The translations under genes were made by a program, and so were the position numbers. This document shows, piece after piece, positions 34,572-42,988 of a DNA stretch of 64,000 nucleotides. Source of the stretch: an uncultured Acetatifactor sp. (GTDB lineage Bacteria > Bacillota > Clostridia > Lachnospirales > Lachnospiraceae). The notes beneath the pieces are model-generated. The model searched no databases, was not told where the DNA came from, and saw nothing but the letters and a program-made list of their open reading frames with translations. The stretch spans positions 1 to 64,000 of the forward strand of contig CAJTPN010000001.1 of NCBI GenBank assembly GCA_910578185.1. Reading direction: 5' to 3'. Each line of letters opens with the position of its first letter. Position 1 is the first letter of the stretch.

Positions 34572-34633
34572 GGACAAACTGTGTAAGGCCTTGGGAACTC
34601 CATGTATGGAGTTTGATAGACTCATGAAAATAG

Positions 34634-34662
34634 TTGACAAACAAAATGATATGGATTATTGT
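34634..34662 (+). promoter_or_regulatory. Promoter of the TraX-like gene
   Basis: TTGACA (34634-34639), 17 bases, TATTGT (34657-34662). Transcription would start past the in-frame TTG 34659, supporting the later ATG 34716. Confidence 0.55.
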
Positions 34663-34715
34663 ATTATATGAATGATACAACAAGCGGATGTGAAAGCGGA
34701 AAGGTTGGTAGAAGA

Positions 34716-35735
34716 ATGGATGGTGTGCAGTTGAACTCGCCTGTTCAAACACAGGGGATAAAGGAAAAGAGGGGGATAAGCGGAAGTACCGTCAAAATTG
34801 TGGCAATCGTCTCCATGCTGATCGATCATTTCGGAGCGGCTGTCATTTCCAGGCAGCTAATGGCGGAGGGACTGGGAGAAATTATGGGAAGCGGTGAGAT
34901 GTACGCCATTATGGACTGGCTGACGGAACATGCAACGCTTTATTATTCTTATTCGGCAATACGTATGATTGGACGAATTGGATTCCCTATCTTTTGCTTT
35001 CTGCTGGTGGAGGGATACCGAAATACCAGAAATGTAAAAAGGTATGCCATGCGCCTGGCACTGTTTGCACTGATATCGGAGGTGCCTTTTGATCTTGCGT
35101 TTACGGGAAAGTACTTTGAACTGGGATATCAGAACGTATACTTTACTTTGTTTCTTGGGCTTTTTACACTTTGTGTTTATGATTTCTTTGCCCGGTACAG
35201 GCAAGTTGTGCCGGAGAGCCCAATATGGATGCTGCCGACGGTGCTGGGAGTCCTGTTTCCCGCGTCCTATGGAGCAAACTGCCTGAGTACTACCATTACA
35301 TTGAATGCGGAAGGACTGACATTGGTGTTTGTGATCTTATGTCTGATTGTGGTGGGAGGTCTGGTTCTGTACGGACGAAAACGGGGAATGAAGCGTGTAC
35401 AGATTGTATGTGCGGATATGACGGTTCTGACTATGGTTATGTATTTGGCAGATTTTATGAAGACGGATTACGCCGGTCTGGGTGTCCTTACCATCACCAT
35501 GATGTATATTTTCAGGAAAAGCAAGGTAAAGTCCATGGCGGCGGGATGTGCGGCGCTGACAGTGATGAGCATCAGTGAAGCGACGGCATTTCTTTCCTTG
35601 ATTCCCATTTCTCTCTATAATGGTAAGCGAGGATTAAAGATGAAATACTTTTTCTACGCGTTTTATCCGGTTCATTTGCTGCTGCTGTATTTGCTGGCGA
35701 TTGCGATGGGACTTGGAAGCGAGGTAATATTTTAG
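34716..35735 (+). CDS. TraX family membrane protein
   Basis: 339 residues with nine or ten membrane segments. The region ISGSTVKIVAIVSMLIDHFGA at the start, with IRMIGRIGFPIFCFLLVEGY and FALISEVPFDLAF, is the TraX family pattern. TraX acetylates F-pilin in plasmid F; the many chromosomal Firmicute members have no known substrate and may acylate envelope molecules. The start is uncertain: the frame opens at TTG 34659, but the promoter position favours ATG 34716. No conjugation genes are near. Confidence 0.85.
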   Translation: MDGVQLNSPVQTQGIKEKRGISGSTVKIVAIVSMLIDHFGAAVISRQLMAEGLGEIMGSGEMYAIMDWLTEHATLYYSYSAIRMIGRIGFPIFCFLLVEGYRNTRNVKRYAMRLALFALISEVPFDLAFTGKYFELGYQNVYFTLFLGLFTLCVYDFFARYRQVVPESPIWMLPTVLGVLFPASYGANCLSTTITLNAEGLTLVFVILCLIVVGGLVLYGRKRGMKRVQIVCADMTVLTMVMYLADFMKTDYAGLGVLTITMMYIFRKSKVKSMAAGCAALTVMSISEATAFLSLIPISLYNGKRGLKMKYFFYAFYPVHLLLLYLLAIAMGLGSEVIF

Positions 35736-35770
35736 TCTGAACAGGAGAAAGGGTTGTTGGAGGTATTGAA

Positions 35771-36487
35771 ATGTTGGAAGTAATTGGGTTGTCTAAAAAA
35801 TACGGAAAGACTTTGGCGGCGGACGATGTAAATTTTGCAGTGCCGGACGGAAAGATCGGGATATTGCTGGGGCCTAACGGGGCGGGAAAGTCAACGGTGA
35901 TCAAAAGTATTGCCGGACTTCTGCGCTATCAGGGCGCCATACGCATTCAGGGAATGGATGCCAGGTCGCTGGAAGCAAAGAAATGCTTTGCCTATGTGCC
36001 GGAGCTGCCTTATCTGTACGATGCGCTTACCGTGCGGGAGCACATTGAATTCATTATCAGGGCATATGGCGCCTGTGTGTCGGAGGATGAGATAGGGGAG
36101 CTGTTTGAAAGGTTTGAACTGGCGGATAAACAGGATAAGCTTGGAAATGAGCTGTCAAAGGGCATGATGCAGAAGGTCAGCATTTGTTGTGCGCTGGTGA
36201 TTAAACCCAAGGTGATTCTTTTGGACGAGCCCATGGTTGGACTGGATCCCATGGCAATTAAGGAGTTAAAAGGGGTGATTCTGGATCTTGCAGGCCAGGG
36301 CTGTACGGTGCTGATCAGCACACATATGTTGGAAATGGTAAAAGAGCTGTGGGATGTGACCTTTGTGATGGACAAAGGGCATATTCTGGGAACGTATGCA
36401 AGGGAGAGTGTTGCTGACGAGGATTTAGAGGCGCTGTTTTTTTCCGTTACAGGTCAGGCAAAGCCGTCGGATCAGGATGGGAGGTAG
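35771..36487 (+). CDS. ABC exporter ATP-binding protein
   Basis: 238 residues. Walker A GPNGAGKST (about 38-46), signature LSKGMMQKVSI, where SKG replaces the SGG of the family, Walker B VILLDEP with D-loop GLDP, and H-loop STHM. GGAGGT lies before the ATG. It forms an exporter with the membrane protein that begins two bases after its stop. The degenerate signature (ELSKGM) is common in exporter ATPases of this type. The exported compound is unknown. Confidence 0.92.
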   Translation: MLEVIGLSKKYGKTLAADDVNFAVPDGKIGILLGPNGAGKSTVIKSIAGLLRYQGAIRIQGMDARSLEAKKCFAYVPELPYLYDALTVREHIEFIIRAYGACVSEDEIGELFERFELADKQDKLGNELSKGMMQKVSICCALVIKPKVILLDEPMVGLDPMAIKELKGVILDLAGQGCTVLISTHMLEMVKELWDVTFVMDKGHILGTYARESVADEDLEALFFSVTGQAKPSDQDGR

Positions 36488-36489
36488 TC

Positions 36490-38061
36490 ATGGGGGCAAT
36501 CGGATTTCTTTATCGGAAAGTTTTGATAAACCGTGTGAAAAAGGCTTTGGGCAAGCCTGTGACATATGTGTATCTTGTATTTATCATGGTTTATTGTGTA
36601 ATGGTTCCCTATTCCCTGAAGATGGTGGCGGAAGAGTTTGGCGGGGATTCTCCTCAAGGGATGGCGGCACTTTTGACATTGCTGGCATTCTGGCTGATCC
36701 CTGGAAATCTGATCGCCTATGCAAAGAGAAGGGGGCTGGTGTATAGAAACAGCGATGTGCATTTCCTTTTTCCCGCGCCTCTCAGTCCTAAGCAGATATT
36801 GATATATGCTTATTTGCGGACTTTGTTTGTTCAGGTGCTGCTGAATCTGTTTGCGGTAATCTGGGGAGGGATAATGTTCCGGGTAGATATCTGGCGCCTG
36901 GCGCTCTATTTTCTGTTTGCTGTTTTGATAGAAAACGCGTTGGAAGCCGGAGTTATGCTGTTGCTTTACGGGTCTGAGAGATTGCAGGAGAAGTCAAGGA
37001 GATGGATTGTGAAAGGGGCATATGGGCTGACTGGCGTGTTGGTTTGTATGGGGATTTATTCCTATCTGCAGGAAGGGCTGAGTTTGCAGATGGCGATGAA
37101 TTTCCTGAACAGCGATATGGTGCAGATGGTGCCTGTGGCAGGCTGGTATATTGCGGTGGTGCATCTTTTGCTCACAGGTCCCACTGTGGTCAGCGTAGTG
37201 GGAACTGTATGCTACGGTGTGCTTTTTGCGGGGGTGCTGGTCTGTGCCTGGCGGATGAAATGTACCGGTGCTTTTTATGAGGATGCCATCAAGTTTGCGG
37301 AGGACTATGAGGAAGTTTTAAACAGCCGCAGACAGGGGGATACGCAAAAACGGCTGGGGAAAAAGCAGAAGTTTGGGAAAGCACATGTGACATGGAAAGG
37401 GTATGGCGCAAAGGCTTTGTTTTACAGGCAGCTGCTGGAATATAAGAAAAGCAGGTATTTTATATTTGACGTCAACACGTTGGTGGCGGCAATCGGCGGC
37501 GTGGGAATTGCATATCTGTATCTGCAGGGCGGTGGATTTAGCGAAATGGAACCTTTTGTGATACCGGTGGTTTCGGCTTATATTATTTTTATATTCACAG
37601 CCATGGGCGGGAAGTGGGCAAAAGAGCTTTTATCCCCCTACACGTACATGATTCCCGATTCTCCGTTTCGCAAATTGGTGAATGCCACTGCCATGCAGCT
37701 TGTGCAGAGTGTCGTCAATGGAATTCTGATCACCGTACCCGGCGCCATTGTTATGGGGCAATCTGTTTGGATGATCTTGCTGGATATTGTGGTCTATGTG
37801 GCGCTATATGCCAATAAGCTGTATGCGCTTGCGGTGGCGGAGATTGTTACCGGAAGTACGCTCGGCAAGGTGGGAAAGCAGATGATGCAAATGTTTTTGC
37901 AGGGAACCACCATTTTTATGGCGGTGATGGGGGCTCTGGCAGGCATGGCGTTTGGAGGGGAGCTGTTGGCCTGTTTGTTTATGGTTCTGTTTTTGATTCT
38001 GGTCACTTTGATTTTTATGTTGATTGCCATGTTTAATTTTTACAAAATGGAGACTGCATAG
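36490..38061 (+). CDS. Putative ABC exporter permease
   Basis: 523 residues with about twelve membrane segments. It resembles the 'putative ABC exporter' membrane family (PF16962 type), with VHFLFPAPLSPKQILIYAYL near residue 95 and PYTYMIPDSPFRKL near 385 as polar loops. A hydrophilic segment (about 255-310) separates the halves. It begins two bases after the ATPase gene and is its partner. No peptide or drug-specific feature is visible. Confidence 0.85.
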   Translation: MGAIGFLYRKVLINRVKKALGKPVTYVYLVFIMVYCVMVPYSLKMVAEEFGGDSPQGMAALLTLLAFWLIPGNLIAYAKRRGLVYRNSDVHFLFPAPLSPKQILIYAYLRTLFVQVLLNLFAVIWGGIMFRVDIWRLALYFLFAVLIENALEAGVMLLLYGSERLQEKSRRWIVKGAYGLTGVLVCMGIYSYLQEGLSLQMAMNFLNSDMVQMVPVAGWYIAVVHLLLTGPTVVSVVGTVCYGVLFAGVLVCAWRMKCTGAFYEDAIKFAEDYEEVLNSRRQGDTQKRLGKKQKFGKAHVTWKGYGAKALFYRQLLEYKKSRYFIFDVNTLVAAIGGVGIAYLYLQGGGFSEMEPFVIPVVSAYIIFIFTAMGGKWAKELLSPYTYMIPDSPFRKLVNATAMQLVQSVVNGILITVPGAIVMGQSVWMILLDIVVYVALYANKLYALAVAEIVTGSTLGKVGKQMMQMFLQGTTIFMAVMGALAGMAFGGELLACLFMVLFLILVTLIFMLIAMFNFYKMETA

Positions 38062-38065
38062 ATAG

Positions 38066-38110
38066 GAAGGATGGATGTCCCGTCAGTTTGCTGAGGGATA
38101 TCCATCCTTC
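38066..38110 (+). terminator. Strong hairpin after the ABC exporter
   Basis: GAAGGATGGATGTCCC (38066-38081) pairs with GGGATATCCATCCTTC (38095-38110), with one mismatch. There is no clear T run (TTGG follows), so it may act as a stabilising or Rho-assisted end. Confidence 0.6.
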
Positions 38111-38201
38111 TTGGAGTAGCGGCTCCTGTGCCGTCTTGGTATCGGTGCGAAGATGACGGTGGGTAGAAAGCCGGGGAACTTGAACTGTGTGGAGTTACCG
38201 A

Positions 38202-38230
38202 TTGACGAATTTGGAAAATAAGGTTACAAT
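38202..38230 (+). promoter_or_regulatory. Promoter of the GH105 gene
   Basis: TTGACG (38202-38207), 17 bases, TACAAT (38225-38230), 40 bases before the start codon. Confidence 0.7.
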
Positions 38231-38269
38231 ACACAGAAAGGATACAACATATGGAAGAGGAGATTTGCC

Positions 38270-39409
38270 ATGCGGATACCTGTTTTTGAAAAGTATATTG
38301 ACGGATTGATGGAACAGAGTACTCTGGACGTGCCTGCCTGGAATAAGGAAAAGGCGCTTGCAGGGAAGGCTACGGGTTGGAATTACATAGATGGCTGTAT
38401 GATTCTGGCTTTACTGGAAATTTACCAGGCCACCGGGGAAGAGAGGTATTATCGGTTTGCGGATGCCTTTATTGACCACAGGGTCAGCGAAGACGGAAGC
38501 ATAAAAGGTTATTCCGTAGAAGAATATAATATTGACAACGTGAATGCCGGCAAGACATTGTTTGCGCTGTATGGGCTTAACGGTAAAGAAAAGTATCGGA
38601 AAGCCATAGACTTGATTTATAGTCAGGTGAGGACTCAGCCAAGGACAGCAGAGGGAAATTTCTGGCATAAGAAGATTTATCCCAATCAGGTATGGCTTGA
38701 CGGCATGTATATGGGACAGCCCTTTTATATGGAATATGAGACAAAATTTAACCATAAGAACCACTACGGAGATATTTTTTCACAGTTTGCAAATGTGGTA
38801 AAGTATATGAGAGATGAGAAGACAGGACTGTACTATCACGGCTATGATGCCTCGAGGCAGGCTTTTTGGTGTGACAAAAATACGGGACTTTCACAGAACT
38901 TCTGGCTGCGGTCTATCGGATGGTATGCGATGGCGCTTTTGGATACGCTTGATAAATGCGAACCGGATCAGGCGTATGGGGAGGAATATGAGAATCTGAA
39001 AAACGTATTTGTTCGGCTTATGGACGATATGCTGAAATTTCAGCATGAAAGTGGGATGTGGTATCAGCTGCCTGCGCTGGGGGAGAGGGAGCCCAATTAC
39101 CTTGAGACCAGCGGCAGCGCAATTATGGCTTATTCTCTGCTCAAGGGAGTCAGGCTTGGATTCCTGTCGGAAAGTTATGGAGAACAGGGGAGAAAAGCAT
39201 TTGACGGAATCTGCAAACGGTATTTGAAAGAAGAGGACGGAAGACTGAATCTGGGAGGAATTTGCCTGGTAGCAGGTCTGGGACCGGAAAGCAACCGGAG
39301 AAGGGACGGCAGCTTCGCATATTATATGTCGGAGCCGGTAGTGGAAAATGACGCAAAAGGTGTGGGGCCGCTTTTACTGGCATATACCGAATTGCGCCGT
39401 CTGTCGTGA
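38270..39409 (+). CDS. Glycoside hydrolase family 88/105 (unsaturated glucuronyl hydrolase type)
   Basis: 379 residues, an (alpha/alpha)6-barrel enzyme acting on unsaturated uronic acids produced by polysaccharide lyases, such as those from rhamnogalacturonan. The catalytic region VWLDGMYMGQPF holds the general-acid Asp (about 144). NFWLRSIGWYAMALLDTL and YLETSGSAIMAYSLLKG are further family blocks. There is no signal peptide, so it works in the cytosol on imported oligosaccharides. It stands alone; no lyase or sugar transporter is near. The exact sugar is inference. Confidence 0.9.
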   Translation: MRIPVFEKYIDGLMEQSTLDVPAWNKEKALAGKATGWNYIDGCMILALLEIYQATGEERYYRFADAFIDHRVSEDGSIKGYSVEEYNIDNVNAGKTLFALYGLNGKEKYRKAIDLIYSQVRTQPRTAEGNFWHKKIYPNQVWLDGMYMGQPFYMEYETKFNHKNHYGDIFSQFANVVKYMRDEKTGLYYHGYDASRQAFWCDKNTGLSQNFWLRSIGWYAMALLDTLDKCEPDQAYGEEYENLKNVFVRLMDDMLKFQHESGMWYQLPALGEREPNYLETSGSAIMAYSLLKGVRLGFLSESYGEQGRKAFDGICKRYLKEEDGRLNLGGICLVAGLGPESNRRRDGSFAYYMSEPVVENDAKGVGPLLLAYTELRRLS

Positions 39410-39423
39410 TAAAGGGAAAAACG

Positions 39424-39483
39424 GTGTATTGACAAATTTCTCTTCCAACGTTTAGGAGCAGGAAGAGAAACTTGTCAATACAC
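39424..39483. terminator. Long hairpin between convergent genes
   Basis: Arms of 23 bases (39424-39446 and 39461-39483) pair with one mismatch around a 14-base loop. The left arm begins GTGTATTGACAA. It separates the GH105 gene from the convergent XRE gene, whose stop codon touches the right arm. No T tail is present in either direction, so the terminator function is inferred from position. Confidence 0.6.
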
Positions 39484-39845
39484 TATGTGGGTTTGGTGGG
39501 TTTGGGTTGAGTGTGCTTTAGGTACTCCGCATACTTGGTGATGGCGTTTTGGGAATTCTGGTCCAAGGATAACACCATATTGATAAAGCTGGATATCATA
39601 TAGTCCGTGGCAATATAATCTTTTAATATTTCCGGGGGACAGCGATATCCCGTGCGTCCTAACAAGTAATCCGTTGTGACGTTGAACAGATCGGCGATGC
39701 GGCAAAGCGTGTTTAAATCAGGGTGATGTACGCCGTTTTCGTAATTGGATATTGTGCCGATGGAGAGATTCAGTTTTGCCGCCAGTTCTTTTTGTCCCAG
39801 CTCTTTTTCACGGCGTAAATCCGCCATGACTTCACCTACATTCAT
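39483..39845 (-). CDS. XRE-family transcriptional regulator, copy 1
   Basis: 120 residues. N-terminal helix-turn-helix of the Cro/cI type (LGQKELAAKLNLSIGTISNYENGVHHPDLNTLCRIADLFNVTTDYLLGRTGYRCPPE). The C-terminal 55 residues end in YIATDYMISSFINMVLSLD and SQNAITKYAEYLKH and match the same part of the protein at 41913-42278. The two are paralogues on either side of pyrF and a methyltransferase. AAGGAG sits before the ATG at 39845. An AT-rich dyad at 39900 could be its operator. Confidence 0.9.
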   Translation of the reverse strand: MNVGEVMADLRREKELGQKELAAKLNLSIGTISNYENGVHHPDLNTLCRIADLFNVTTDYLLGRTGYRCPPEILKDYIATDYMISSFINMVLSLDQNSQNAITKYAEYLKHTQPKPTKPT

Positions 39846-39899
39846 ACGGCTTTCTCCTTCCTTTGGATGATAAGTGTAATGTATAATTTATATTGTTTT

Positions 39900-39915
39900 A
39901 GAATTATTAAATTCT
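39900..39915. promoter_or_regulatory. AT-rich dyad between XRE copy 1 and pyrF
   Basis: AGAATT ATTA AATTCT is a perfect palindrome in the divergent promoter region, 55 bases upstream of the XRE start. It is a candidate binding site for autoregulation, but a palindrome in such AT-rich DNA can be chance. Confidence 0.35.
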
Positions 39916-40008
39916 ATTCTATCTGTTTTCAAATAAAGGGGAATAGCGTTTTATGAATACAATAATAACGGAAACATTTTTTATCTGCGCTAAATGAAAT
40001 CAGATGCA

Positions 40009-40037
40009 TTGACTTTTTTTTTCTGCGATGATAATAT
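40009..40037 (+). promoter_or_regulatory. Promoter of pyrF
   Basis: TTGACT (40009-40014), 17 bases, TAATAT (40032-40037). The pyrF start is 36 bases further on. Confidence 0.5.
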
Positions 40038-40073
40038 GATTTCAAATTTGTTTGCCGAGAATAGGAGGAGCAT

Positions 40074-41036
40074 ATGATTACAAAATTGATATCAAAGATC
40101 CGCAGGACGGGAGCACCTATTGTGGTAGGGCTGGATCCTATGTTGAAGTACGTACCGGAGCATATCAAAAAGTCGGCGTTTGCCGCATATGGCGAGACTT
40201 TGGAAGGTGCCGGGGAGGCGATTTGGCAGTACAGCAAGGGGATTGTGGATGCGGTGTGGGATCTGGTGCCTGCAGTAAAACCGCAGATTGCCATGTATGA
40301 GCAGTTTGGCATTCCGGGGCTTATGGCATTTTGCAAGACGGTGAATTACTGCCATGAAAAAGATCTTGTGGTGATAGGTGATATCAAGAGAGGGGATATA
40401 GGTTCCACTTCGGAGGCATATGCTGCGGGACATCTTGGGCAGGTTCAGGTGGGAAGCAAGGTCTGCAGGGGGTTTGAGGAAGATTTTGTCACGGTAAATC
40501 CTTATCTTGGCTCCGACGCAATGGAGCCTTTTTTAAAGGTGTGCGCCGAGGAGAAAAGAGGGATTTTCGTATTGGTGAAGACTTCCAATCCCAGCAGCGG
40601 TGAGCTGCAGGATCGTCTGGTAAGCGGAACGGGAAACGGTGAAGGAGCCGGAGACAGGCCTTTGTACGAAATCGTGGGTGAGCAGGTGGCTGCCTGGGGA
40701 GCGAAATGTATGCCGGAGGAGGGCAGCTACAGTTATGTGGGAGCGGTGGTGGGGGCCACTTATCCCGAACAGGGAAAGATTTTGAGGAAGATAATGCCCA
40801 AGGCGTTTATTTTGGTACCTGGTTATGGAGCTCAGGGCGGTAAGGGCGCTGATTTGCTGCACTTTTTTAATGAGGATGGTCTGGGGGCCATTGTCAATTC
40901 TTCCAGAGGAATTATAGCGGCGTATCAGCAGGAGCAATATGCGCACTTTGGGGAAAAGGGCTATGGGGATGCCGCCAGGGCAGCAGTGCTGGCCATGAAA
41001 GAGGACATATCGGCGGCGTTGAATGCACGTGGATAG
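40074..41036 (+). CDS. pyrF: Orotidine 5'-phosphate decarboxylase (type 2)
   Basis: Last step of UMP synthesis, decarboxylating OMP. 320 residues, the longer subtype. VGLDP near the start, KPQIAMYEQFG, the catalytic DIKRGDIGSTSEAY (about 100-113), TVNPYLGSD and the phosphate-binding VNSSRGI are all visible. GGAGG precedes ATG 40074. pyrE lies 2 kb further on, separated by an unrelated methyltransferase and an XRE gene, so the pyr genes are not one operon here. Confidence 0.95.
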   Translation: MITKLISKIRRTGAPIVVGLDPMLKYVPEHIKKSAFAAYGETLEGAGEAIWQYSKGIVDAVWDLVPAVKPQIAMYEQFGIPGLMAFCKTVNYCHEKDLVVIGDIKRGDIGSTSEAYAAGHLGQVQVGSKVCRGFEEDFVTVNPYLGSDAMEPFLKVCAEEKRGIFVLVKTSNPSSGELQDRLVSGTGNGEGAGDRPLYEIVGEQVAAWGAKCMPEEGSYSYVGAVVGATYPEQGKILRKIMPKAFILVPGYGAQGGKGADLLHFFNEDGLGAIVNSSRGIIAAYQQEQYAHFGEKGYGDAARAAVLAMKEDISAALNARG

Positions 41037-41086
41037 TTTGGAAACGCAGAGTCTGGAAAGGGAATTAACTGATTGGGCGGAGTGAT

Positions 41087-41905
41087 ATGGAAACGAAGCA
41101 AAAAACACATAAGGATGTGATCAATACAGAAGGGATACCGGAAGAGATGCTGTATGCCCTATATGCCAGGGCTATGGAATCGAAGAGGTCTGATCACCAT
41201 ATTTATGACAAAAAGGCTATAGAAGTGGTGGAGAGAACGGATTTTGACTTTTCTGATCAGAGTAAGGGTGCTGCCATGGGAAACGGTGTGTTGGCGAGAA
41301 CTATTTTATTGGATAAAATGGTTGCCGACTATGTGAGGCAGCATCCTCAGGGCGTGGTGGTCAATATAGCCTGTGGGATGGATACCAGGTTTTACCGGGT
41401 GGACAATGGCAAAATCAGATGGTATGACCTGGATTTACCTGTCACGCTGGATGCCAGGAAACGTCTGTTGGGCGAGGAGGAAAGGGTAACCATGATCGGA
41501 AAGTCGGTTCTGCAGGATGAGTCCTGGGCGGATGATATCCAAGGGAAGGGGCCGGTGTTGTTTATTGTGGAAGGGCTGACCATGTACATGGAAAGAAATG
41601 GAGTACAGAAGCTCTTTAAGGAGATTCGAACCCATTTTAAGGAAGCAGTGGTGTTTGTGGAAGTCACTTCTCCCTATACGGTTAAGAATGCGGTGGAGAG
41701 TACAAAAGAGGGCAGCCGACAGAAATATTCATGGGGAATCAAAAACGGGAGACAGCTGCAAAAGCTGTTGACCGGCTTCCGAACTTTGAAAAGTTATACT
41801 TTGATGGAAGGTCTGCAGGAAATGTATCCCATATACAGGGTTGCAAAGTTTTTCCCGCCGCTTAGGAATATCTCAAATAAAATCATTGTCCTCAGACAAA
41901 GCTGA
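41087..41905 (+). CDS. SAM-dependent methyltransferase, LCM/TcmP-like
   Basis: 272 residues. SAM-binding motif VNIACGMDTRFYRV (about 92-105), then WYDLDLP (acidic residue binding the ribose) and VEGLTMYM, the pattern of the leucine carboxyl methyltransferase superfamily that includes polyketide O-methyltransferases such as TcmP. The substrate is unknown; no biosynthetic cluster is nearby. It begins 50 bases after pyrF. The ribosome site is weak (GGAGTGAT). It ends head-on with an XRE gene. Confidence 0.85.
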   Translation: METKQKTHKDVINTEGIPEEMLYALYARAMESKRSDHHIYDKKAIEVVERTDFDFSDQSKGAAMGNGVLARTILLDKMVADYVRQHPQGVVVNIACGMDTRFYRVDNGKIRWYDLDLPVTLDARKRLLGEEERVTMIGKSVLQDESWADDIQGKGPVLFIVEGLTMYMERNGVQKLFKEIRTHFKEAVVFVEVTSPYTVKNAVESTKEGSRQKYSWGIKNGRQLQKLLTGFRTLKSYTLMEGLQEMYPIYRVAKFFPPLRNISNKIIVLRQS

Positions 41906-41934
41906 AGGAAAACTACTTCGGCTTTGTCTTTTTC
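41895..41934 (+). terminator. Terminator shared by convergent genes
   Basis: GACAAAGCTGAAG (41895-41907) pairs with CTTCGGCTTTGTC (41916-41928) with one G-T pair, and is followed by TTTTTC. It overlaps the ends of both the methyltransferase and XRE copy 2. Confidence 0.85.
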
Positions 41935-42278
41935 ATTTGCTTATCCCGTATATAGTCGGTGTAATCTGTAACGGAATTCCGTGAGTCCGGATCCAGAGAG
42001 ATGACAGTATTGATAAAATCCGTTACCGTATATTCTGTGGTGATATATTCATTGAAAGTCTTTGGGGAACAGCGGTAGCCGGTACGTCCCGAAAGATAAT
42101 CGATTGTGACGCAGAAAAAGTCCGCCATTTTGCCAAGGGTCACCAGGTCGGGAGTATGTACGCCGTTTTCGTAATTGGAAATGGCACTGGAAGAAAGATT
42201 CAAAATTTTTGCCAGTTCTTTTTGAGTCATCTTTTTTTCTGCGCGCAGTTGTGCGATAATTCTTCCTGAGTCTTTCAT
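41913..42278 (-). CDS. XRE-family transcriptional regulator, copy 2
   Basis: 121 residues. The helix-turn-helix MTQKELAKILNLSSSAISNYE and the sequence DYLSGRTGYRCSP plus YITTEYTVTDFINTVISLDPDS closely follow copy 1 (39483-39845), so the two arose by duplication. GGGAGGT ahead of ATG 42278 sets the start; an in-frame start at 42311 adds 11 residues without a good site. The recognition helices differ a little (SSSAISN against SIGTISN), so their operators may be similar but not identical. Confidence 0.9.
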   Translation of the reverse strand: MKDSGRIIAQLRAEKKMTQKELAKILNLSSSAISNYENGVHTPDLVTLGKMADFFCVTIDYLSGRTGYRCSPKTFNEYITTEYTVTDFINTVISLDPDSRNSVTDYTDYIRDKQMKKTKPK

Positions 42279-42850
42279 GTTAATACCTCCCTGTCCTTCA
42301 GCGGCGGACATGATATTATTCTTTTGTACATCTTAGGGTTTCTGACCTGTCCAAATGTGTCTTTTTGGTTTGTGTGTATGCTCATAAACTGCTGCCGGGT
42401 TTCTCAAAATGGCGGAGCAACCAGCAGTATTTAAAATCAATTTATTTAGCATTACTAAAGCTATTGTATAGTATTTTTTAGAAAGTTAAATAGTGTTTTA
42501 TTTAAAGAATAGTTTTTTGCATAAGTTTTACTTTTTGTGTATACATTCCTGGATGCTAAAGAATCAAACGCTTTGGTGCAGTCTGTTAACGGTTTACCCC
42601 ATAGCTTTTTTTTGACTTCTTGCAGCCGGACAATTTATTCCCGCCAGCAATGAGCCAAGTGCCGCGCTTGCGTGGGCATTTGCCAAATGCCGCGAGGGGC
42701 AAATACCCCGCAGCTTGCTGCGAATCAAGCTTTTCTGCGCAAAACATATTGGTAATTGATGCAGGCCATACCGGAATTCCAGGATTTTTGTGCCAGGAAA
42801 AAAGGATAAGGATTGGACACAGGCCGCTAAGACAAATTTTCCCAAAATGA
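42279..42850. other. Long spacer upstream of pyrE
   Basis: About 570 bases without a supported gene. It has ACTGCTG/CAGCAGT arms at 42388-42394 and 42422-42428, a strongly AT-rich section (42430-42540), then a GC-rich palindrome cluster listed separately. The XRE copy 2 promoter should lie in the first part, but no convincing pair of hexamers is seen. No pyrimidine attenuator can be identified. Confidence 0.4.
42663..42725. repeat. Cluster of short palindromes (REP-like)
   Basis: Within about 65 bases: CGC GCTT GCG, then GGCATTTG C CAAATGCC at 42675-42691 (perfect), GGGG CAAATA CCCC, and GCAGC TT GCTGC. Four hairpins in a row in a GC-rich island inside AT-rich DNA resemble bacterial palindromic intergenic repeats. 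Confidence 0.5.
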
Positions 42851-42879
42851 TTGAAAATTGATCAGATTTATGGTAAGAT
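42851..42879 (+). promoter_or_regulatory. Promoter of pyrE
   Basis: TTGAAA (42851-42856), 17 bases, TAAGAT (42874-42879). A leader of about 100 bases precedes the start codon. Confidence 0.55.
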
Positions 42880-42988
42880 GAGGACGGTTGATGTGCCGCG
42901 AAAGGGTATGAACCGATATTTCGTTCGAAATACTGCCGGATAAGGTTTGGAAGCGGCGAGTTGAATTCAGGAACGGGAGGTTTTGTGT

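Noticed and set aside
34716..35735. Conjugative element suggested by the TraX-like gene
   Set aside because: No relaxase, coupling protein or transfer genes lie nearby; chromosomal TraX-family members are common in Firmicutes.
42850..42988. PyrR-type attenuator before pyrE
   Set aside because: No PyrR binding loop consensus or terminator with T tail is visible.
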